This document shows positions 7,005-11,530 of a stretch of 11,530 nucleotides of DNA, piece after piece (positions within the stretch are counted from its first letter, which is position 1; every line of letters begins with the position of its first letter). The notes below the pieces were generated by a model, which saw only the letters and a program-made list of their open reading frames with translations, was not told where the DNA came from and made no database searches. The DNA comes from Bacteroidales bacterium UBA4073 (GTDB taxonomy: Bacteria; Bacteroidota; Bacteroidia; Bacteroidales; Tenuifilaceae), in assembly GCA_002383425.1 (NCBI GenBank), contig DFYV01000066.1, positions 1-11,530 of the forward strand, in the 5' to 3' direction. A program made the position numbers and the translations under genes.

Positions 7005-10000
7005 CTAAACCTTAATGCCCATCACTAAAACATCGTCGGTTTGCTCGTTAGCGCCCCGCCACTGGTCAAAAGTATAAGCGAGTACCTGCTCAATGTATGT
7101 ATAGGGTTGATGCTGATTTTCAGAGAGTAGATTTTTCAGTCGTGCCGATGAGAACTTTTTGCCTGCTTCCTCGGCGCCAAATTGATCGGGAAAGCCATCG
7201 GTAAAGGCAAAAATCAAATCGTCTTTTGCAAGTTTTACTCGCTGATTACTAAAAATTAGTTGCTTTGCATCCCAGCCAATTCGGTATATATCGGGTTTAA
7301 GCTTAACAACCCTGCCATTACGGGTGTAGTAGAGGGGCAAATTGGCACCACAAAAATCTATTTCCATGGTTTGGTGGTCAAAAACTGCCAGGGCAATTTC
7401 CATTCCATCATGGATGCTTTTTTGCGACTGCGAAAAAAATTCAACTACACGCTCGTTGGTGTTGGAAAGAATTCGGGCAGGATTATGAAAATTACATTCC
7501 TTAACAGCATTACGCAATGCATTCTCGCAAATAACACTAACAATGGCACCTGGCACACCATGCCCGGTACAATCGGCTACGGCAAAAACCGATAGGTTAG
7601 CTTTATGATAATACCAGTAAAAATCGCCACTTACAAAATCCTTAGGCCTATAAAAGACAAAAGCATCAGAAAAGTTACTTTTAAGCTCATGGATTGCAGG
7701 GAACATAGAGCTTTGCAGAAATTTAGCATACATAATGCTTGCCATTATCTGCCTGTTCTTATCATCAACAATTTCAAGTTGTTCCCTCAACTCTACAGTT
7801 CGTTTCTCAACCATGACCTTAAGTTCCTGCTGGCGTTCCTTAAGAAGTTTAATTCTACGGCTAACGTACCAGTAAATGAGCAAACCCAATGAAATGATTA
7901 CGAGAAACCTAAACCACCATGTTCCCCAAAAAGGTGGCGCAATAAAAATTGGCATCGATACCACTTCGTTCGACCATACGCCATCGCTATTAGCGGCTTT
8001 AAGATGAAAACGGTAAGTATTACCGGGTTTAAGGTTACTGTAAACTGCTTGCTGGCTTTTACTTTCGATCCAACTTTTATCAAGACCCTCTAAAAACCAC
8101 GCATACCTGACTCCCTGTGGATTCTTAAAACTTATTCCTGCAAACTCAAAAGTAATATGGTTTTGCCAGTAGCTTAATTTTAAGTCGATAGGAAGCCCTG
8201 TAAGTTCGTCAACAGAATCTGTATATTCAGCCCAATTGGTTGGTTGCGAACGTAATAGTAAATTGGTAATGGTTACTTTGGGGGGAACATTGTTGATAAT
8301 ATCATAATTTTTCTGGTAATGGGCAAGACCACCATTAGTGGCAATCCAGAATCCACCCTCACCATCACCTAAAATACCATTAAGGTTGATTTCCAGATCG
8401 GGTAAGCCTTCGTTTGAGCCGTAATGCTTCAGCTCTACTTTCCCCTTATCGTATTCAGCCAAGTCAATTCTATCAAGGCCCAGGTTTGTTCCAATCCAGA
8501 GATACTTTTCATCGGCATATAGAACATAAATCAAATTGGACGAAATACCATCGGATTCCTTTAGCTGCTTAACATGAAGCCCATCGTAGAAGTACACTCC
8601 GTTATTTCGGGTGCCAAACCAGATATTTCCTTTTAAATCTTGTGTTAAGGTAGAAATTTCGGAATTGCTTTCAATATCGTTAAAACGAAAAGGTATTCCA
8701 TTTTCTATGTAGAAAATACCATTGAAACGGTTTCCTATCCACATTCGGTTCCGCAAGCTGTCATAATGAATCTTTTGAATAAATATGCCACCAGTATCGC
8801 CTTTAAAAAGTGGAAAGTGATTGAAGTTGATACCATTAGCCGATAAAAATAAACCCTTTGAGGTGGCAACCCAAATTCGCTTTTGCCTATCTTCTAAAAT
8901 ATCGTCAATTCTTACCCGCTCATGGGGTAGTAAGGGTAACCGACTGAAATTGTACCCTTTATCTAAACCTGCATAGGTTGCAAGGTTTAATCCTGCATTA
9001 CTGGTTCCAACATAAATTCGCCCATCGGAGGATTCAAAAATTTTTCCTATGTAGTTATCGGGTAGCCCTTTTTTTATGGAATACCTGTAAACTTTACCAG
9101 GGGCGATAACAGTTAATCCCTCCCCTATGGTTCCAACCCATAGATATTTATTGGTTGTGTATCCAATTCCCCACACCTTATTACCCGTTAGGCCTTCGGA
9201 GGTTGTCAAACTTGTAAATATTTCACCCTTTTGAATTGCTATTCCGTTGTTTGTTAGAATCCAAAGGTTCTTCTCATGATCAACATACAGCTTAGTAGGA
9301 ATATCGGGTAAACCATTAGCAATTCCAATAGACTTATATATACTATCAATTTCAAGATTGAATGAATGAAGTGCTACCTGATCGGAACCCTCTGCCTTTC
9401 CAATACACCAAACCTGACTTCCAATGGTAACGAAGCGAAAAATATCTATTTTCCCTGCAATTGAATGCTTTACCTTTACAAGTCTTTTACCCTGGAGTTT
9501 ATAAAGCCCTTTGCTTGTGCCAACAAAAATTTCGCCGTTACTATAATCAGAGCAAGAGTTCACATACACTGCTGGGTCAATATCAACCAAAGTGAAAATG
9601 CTGTCATTCAATACATAAAGATTCCCTTTATAACCCACAAGAACATCTCCTGAGTCGGAATGAAACACGAAATCGGTTAATTGTCGATCCTGAAAGATAG
9701 GACCAATGGCAATATTAACAGGGACTGGTAGCTGGTATCTCTTTATTTTTAATTGTCCATTTATGTAGATGACATTAAATATGCCGTAATTGCTTAAACC
9801 CCATACCCCATTAGAGGATTTATCGAGTGAAACAACCTCGCCAATTGAATCTTTTGGAATAGATAATACCTTATTCCCCCTCACCATGTTGAGCCCAAAC
9901 AAAGAACCTGTCCAGATGTCGCCAATGCCATCAACTACAACATCGGTCAAACGGGTGTAGTTAAGGCCATCCCTGGTGGTTAAGTATTTAAACTCAAATC

Positions 10001-10181
10001 CATTGTAGCAGCAAAGCCCACCCCCTGTCGAAAGCCAAATCCTACCCTGCTCATCCTGATCGATTCCGGTAACTAAGGAATGAAGCAACCCGTTTTTAAT
10101 ACCAATAATTTCGATGTTGTAACGCTGGGAAAACGATGTCACCGCCGAGATCAAAAATAATATCACAAGAGCAATGCGCAT
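7005..10181 (-). CDS. Membrane sensor: two-component regulator propeller, Y_Y_Y domain and SpoIIE-type PP2C phosphatase
   Basis: The 1058-aa protein starts with a signal peptide (cleavage SFS|Q at 18/19). A large periplasmic sensor of propeller repeats follows (about 25-620), with recurrent motifs such as GRIWLSTGGGL (46-56), KYLWVGTIGEGL (345-356), GNIWFGTRNNGV (518-529) and KYLWIGTNLGLD (559-570). A Y_Y_Y domain (about 680-745, including YAWFLEGLDKSW and YSNLKPGNTYRFHLKA) precedes one membrane helix (about 756-773) and a coiled coil (778-815). The cytoplasmic end (about 830-1058) is a SpoIIE/PP2C phosphatase. RPKDFVSGDFYW, VADCTGHGVPGA, AFTDGFPDQ and EQTDDVLVMG keep the metal-binding aspartates D853, D870, D994 and D1050, so it should be active. 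Such phosphatases usually dephosphorylate an anti-sigma-factor antagonist (STAS protein). No STAS, anti-sigma or sigma gene is nearby. The ligand is unknown. The RND genes lie 73 bp downstream on the same strand. Confidence 0.92.
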   Translation of the reverse strand: MRIALVILFLISAVTSFSQRYNIEIIGIKNGLLHSLVTGIDQDEQGRIWLSTGGGLCCYNGFEFKYLTTRDGLNYTRLTDVVVDGIGDIWTGSLFGLNMVRGNKVLSIPKDSIGEVVSLDKSSNGVWGLSNYGIFNVIYINGQLKIKRYQLPVPVNIAIGPIFQDRQLTDFVFHSDSGDVLVGYKGNLYVLNDSIFTLVDIDPAVYVNSCSDYSNGEIFVGTSKGLYKLQGKRLVKVKHSIAGKIDIFRFVTIGSQVWCIGKAEGSDQVALHSFNLEIDSIYKSIGIANGLPDIPTKLYVDHEKNLWILTNNGIAIQKGEIFTSLTTSEGLTGNKVWGIGYTTNKYLWVGTIGEGLTVIAPGKVYRYSIKKGLPDNYIGKIFESSDGRIYVGTSNAGLNLATYAGLDKGYNFSRLPLLPHERVRIDDILEDRQKRIWVATSKGLFLSANGINFNHFPLFKGDTGGIFIQKIHYDSLRNRMWIGNRFNGIFYIENGIPFRFNDIESNSEISTLTQDLKGNIWFGTRNNGVYFYDGLHVKQLKESDGISSNLIYVLYADEKYLWIGTNLGLDRIDLAEYDKGKVELKHYGSNEGLPDLEINLNGILGDGEGGFWIATNGGLAHYQKNYDIINNVPPKVTITNLLLRSQPTNWAEYTDSVDELTGLPIDLKLSYWQNHITFEFAGISFKNPQGVRYAWFLEGLDKSWIESKSQQAVYSNLKPGNTYRFHLKAANSDGVWSNEVVSMPIFIAPPFWGTWWFRFLVIISLGLLIYWYVSRRIKLLKERQQELKVMVEKRTVELREQLEIVDDKNRQIMASIMYAKFLQSSMFPAIHELKSNFSDAFVFYRPKDFVSGDFYWYYHKANLSVFAVADCTGHGVPGAIVSVICENALRNAVKECNFHNPARILSNTNERVVEFFSQSQKSIHDGMEIALAVFDHQTMEIDFCGANLPLYYTRNGRVVKLKPDIYRIGWDAKQLIFSNQRVKLAKDDLIFAFTDGFPDQFGAEEAGKKFSSARLKNLLSENQHQPYTYIEQVLAYTFDQWRGANEQTDDVLVMGIKV

Positions 10182-10189
10182 GCTTTTCG

Positions 10190-10215
10190 GGTTAAATTAA
10201 CCATATAAATATATG
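10190..10215. promoter_or_regulatory. Two abutting palindromes between the divergent sensor and mnmA genes (possible operator)
   Basis: GGTTAA-A-TTAACC (10190-10202) is a perfect 6-1-6 inverted repeat, and CATATA-AA-TATATG (10202-10215) is a perfect 6-2-6 one sharing its last base. They lie 9-34 bases upstream of the sensor start codon, where a repressor or activator site would act. On the minus strand TATATTTA (10213-10206) is one base off the TAnnTTTG element, with no good -33 partner. The A/T richness makes chance palindromes plausible. Confidence 0.3.
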
Positions 10216-10274
10216 AATTTGAAAGTATTAATCCTATAACTTGCGTAAAAAACTTACACCAAAAGAGTAATTGC

Positions 10275-10282
10275 TAAATTTG
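10275..10282 (+). promoter_or_regulatory. Candidate -7 promoter element for mnmA
   Basis: TAAATTTG matches the Bacteroidota -7 consensus TAnnTTTG exactly and sits 18 bases before the mnmA ATG at 10301. No clear TTTG is found 19-21 bases upstream, so the -33 half is weak. Transcription would begin near 10288-10290, giving a leader of only about a dozen bases. Its position argues against translation starting at the upstream in-frame TTG (10271). Confidence 0.45.
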
Positions 10283-10300
10283 CAGCATCAAATAACAGGT

Positions 10301-11476
10301 ATGGAAAGAGTTGTTGTTGGCCTTTCGGGAGGGGTTGATTCAAGCGTTGCCGCTTATATGCTAAAGCAGCAAGGCTATGAAGTTATTGGCATGTTCATGA
10401 AGAACTGGCACGATACCACCGGGGTGCTAAAGGGCGATTGTCCATTTGACGACGATAAGCAATTTGCCGAAATGGTTGCCCGTAAGCTGAACATACCTTT
10501 CGAATTTGTTGACCTGAGCGACCAGTACCGTAAACGCGTTGTGGATTACATGTTCAACGAGTACTCAAAAGGGCGCACCCCAAACCCCGATGTACTCTGC
10601 AATAGGGAAATAAAATTTGATGCTTTTATGGACGCCGCATTAAAGCTTGGCGCAAAGTATGTGGCAACTGGACATTACTGCCGCAAAGAGGTAATTTATA
10701 AAGATAACCAACCCATATACAGGCTTCTTGCAGGGGCGGACCCTAATAAAGACCAAAGCTATTTTCTGTGCCAGCTAAACCAAGGTCAGCTGAGCAGGGC
10801 CTTATTTCCCATTGGTCACCTGCTAAAACCCGAAGTCAGAAAAATTGCAGCCGAACTCGGTTTAGCCACCGCTGAACGAAAGGACTCGCAGGGAATTTGC
10901 TTTGTTGGTAAAGTTGATCTCCCGGTTTTTCTTCAGCAAAAACTCAAAGCAAAAAAAGGCAAGATAGTTGAAATACCTCGGGAATTTTACAGCCAGAAAA
11001 CCATTGGCAACAAAAATGAATTGGAATCACTTTCGGAACCCTACACCTATAAAATTTCCGATGGAAAAGTAGTAGGCGAACATCAGGGCGCCCAATTTTT
11101 TACAATAGGTCAGCGTAAAGGATTAAATGTTGGAGGTAAAGCAGAACCCCTATTTATCATAGCTACTGACATCGACAATAACATTGTTTACGTGGGTATG
11201 GGGCAAAGCCATCCCGGGCTGTACCGTTCAGGTTTATACATGAAAACCAATGAGGTACACTGGATTCGTCCCGATTTGGCAATTCCTGAAGAGTTATCGG
11301 TAAAAGTTCTGGCACGCATCCGGTACCGTCAGCCGCTCCAAAACGCAACCCTACACAATACCAGTAACGGCTTCTACCTCATCTTTGAAACACCTCAACG
11401 CGGAATAACGGCAGGCCAATTTGCTGCCTGGTACATCAACGATGAACTTATCGGTTCAGGGGTTATAGATAGATAG
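10301..11476 (+). CDS. mnmA: tRNA-specific 2-thiouridylase MnmA
   Basis: This cytoplasmic enzyme activates U34 of tRNA-Lys, -Glu and -Gln with ATP and replaces its 2-oxygen with sulfur received as a cysteine persulfide. The 391-aa protein opens with the PP-loop SGGVDSS (9-15). It has the first catalytic cysteine in PNPDVLCNREIKFD (Cys100; E. coli Cys102), TGHY (113-116), KDQSYFL (150-156) and the second catalytic cysteine in DSQGICFVG (Cys200; E. coli Cys199). FTIGQRKGLNVGG (267-279) and GITAGQFAAWY (368-378) mark the C-terminal beta domains. Compared with the E. coli protein as recalled, there is an extra stretch of about 30 residues near 218-250, which I believe is usual in Bacteroidota. 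The ATG at 10301 is chosen over an in-frame TTG ten codons upstream, because MERVVVGLSGG is the family start and the upstream stretch overlaps a promoter element. It is divergent from the sensor gene and looks like a stand-alone housekeeping gene. Confidence 0.97.
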   Translation: MERVVVGLSGGVDSSVAAYMLKQQGYEVIGMFMKNWHDTTGVLKGDCPFDDDKQFAEMVARKLNIPFEFVDLSDQYRKRVVDYMFNEYSKGRTPNPDVLCNREIKFDAFMDAALKLGAKYVATGHYCRKEVIYKDNQPIYRLLAGADPNKDQSYFLCQLNQGQLSRALFPIGHLLKPEVRKIAAELGLATAERKDSQGICFVGKVDLPVFLQQKLKAKKGKIVEIPREFYSQKTIGNKNELESLSEPYTYKISDGKVVGEHQGAQFFTIGQRKGLNVGGKAEPLFIIATDIDNNIVYVGMGQSHPGLYRSGLYMKTNEVHWIRPDLAIPEELSVKVLARIRYRQPLQNATLHNTSNGFYLIFETPQRGITAGQFAAWYINDELIGSGVIDR

Positions 11477-11530
11477 GCATTGAATATTTTACCAATTTAT
11501 GAGTATGCTCCGAAAACCACGAAAGCACGA

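Noticed and set aside
7260..7892. Plus-strand open frames of 111 and 95 codons opposite the phosphatase domain
   Set aside because: They overlap the conserved SpoIIE motifs and linker on the other strand, show no family resemblance and have no promoter or start context.
10271..10300. Upstream in-frame TTG start for mnmA
   Set aside because: The ten extra codons do not belong to the MnmA family start, and the stretch contains the likely -7 promoter element. The ATG at 10301 fits homologues.

Overview
The window reads as chromosomal DNA from a member of the Bacteroidota, probably near the Bacteroidales/Marinilabiliales. The reasons are: secreted proteins cleaved just before Gln; a PD40/TPR cell-envelope protein resembling the type IX secretion protein PorE; a 'two-component regulator propeller' plus Y_Y_Y sensor; -7 promoter elements of the TAnnTTTG type; and no Shine-Dalgarno sequences ahead of the genes. 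The assignment rests on protein style and signals only, because there is no rRNA or other taxonomic marker.

Layout. Bases 1-436 have no gene. They hold a dense patchwork of 7-nt-period repeats, a long imperfect direct repeat, a GC-rich hairpin, and then a likely promoter. Bases 437-2608 (+) encode an exported TPR / PD40-propeller protein whose C-terminus carries two SPOR-like domains. It converges, with only 18 bp between stop codons, on a minus-strand block. In transcription order that block is a 1058-aa membrane sensor (7005-10181) with a periplasmic propeller, a Y_Y_Y domain and a cytoplasmic SpoIIE/PP2C phosphatase; then a CzcA-type heavy-metal RND pump (3779-6931); then its lipoprotein adaptor (2627-3742). 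A divergent plus-strand gene, mnmA (10301-11476), makes the 2-thiouridine of tRNA position 34.

How the genes may work together. The RND pump and adaptor form an inner-membrane/periplasm metal-efflux pair, probably for divalent cations because the CusA methionine triad is replaced. No outer-membrane channel gene is present, so the third component must come from elsewhere. The sensor phosphatase lies 73 bp upstream on the same strand and could be co-transcribed, but a weak terminator-like hairpin sits in that gap and no functional link is proven. The PD40/SPOR protein and mnmA look like independent neighbours.

I see no phage, IS element, CRISPR array, toxin-antitoxin or defence system, and no clear candidate for a wholly new multi-gene system. 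The most interesting items are the PorE-like architecture in which the expected OmpA domain is replaced by tandem SPOR-like domains, the propeller-SpoIIE phosphatase without partner genes, and the heptamer-phased repeat region.
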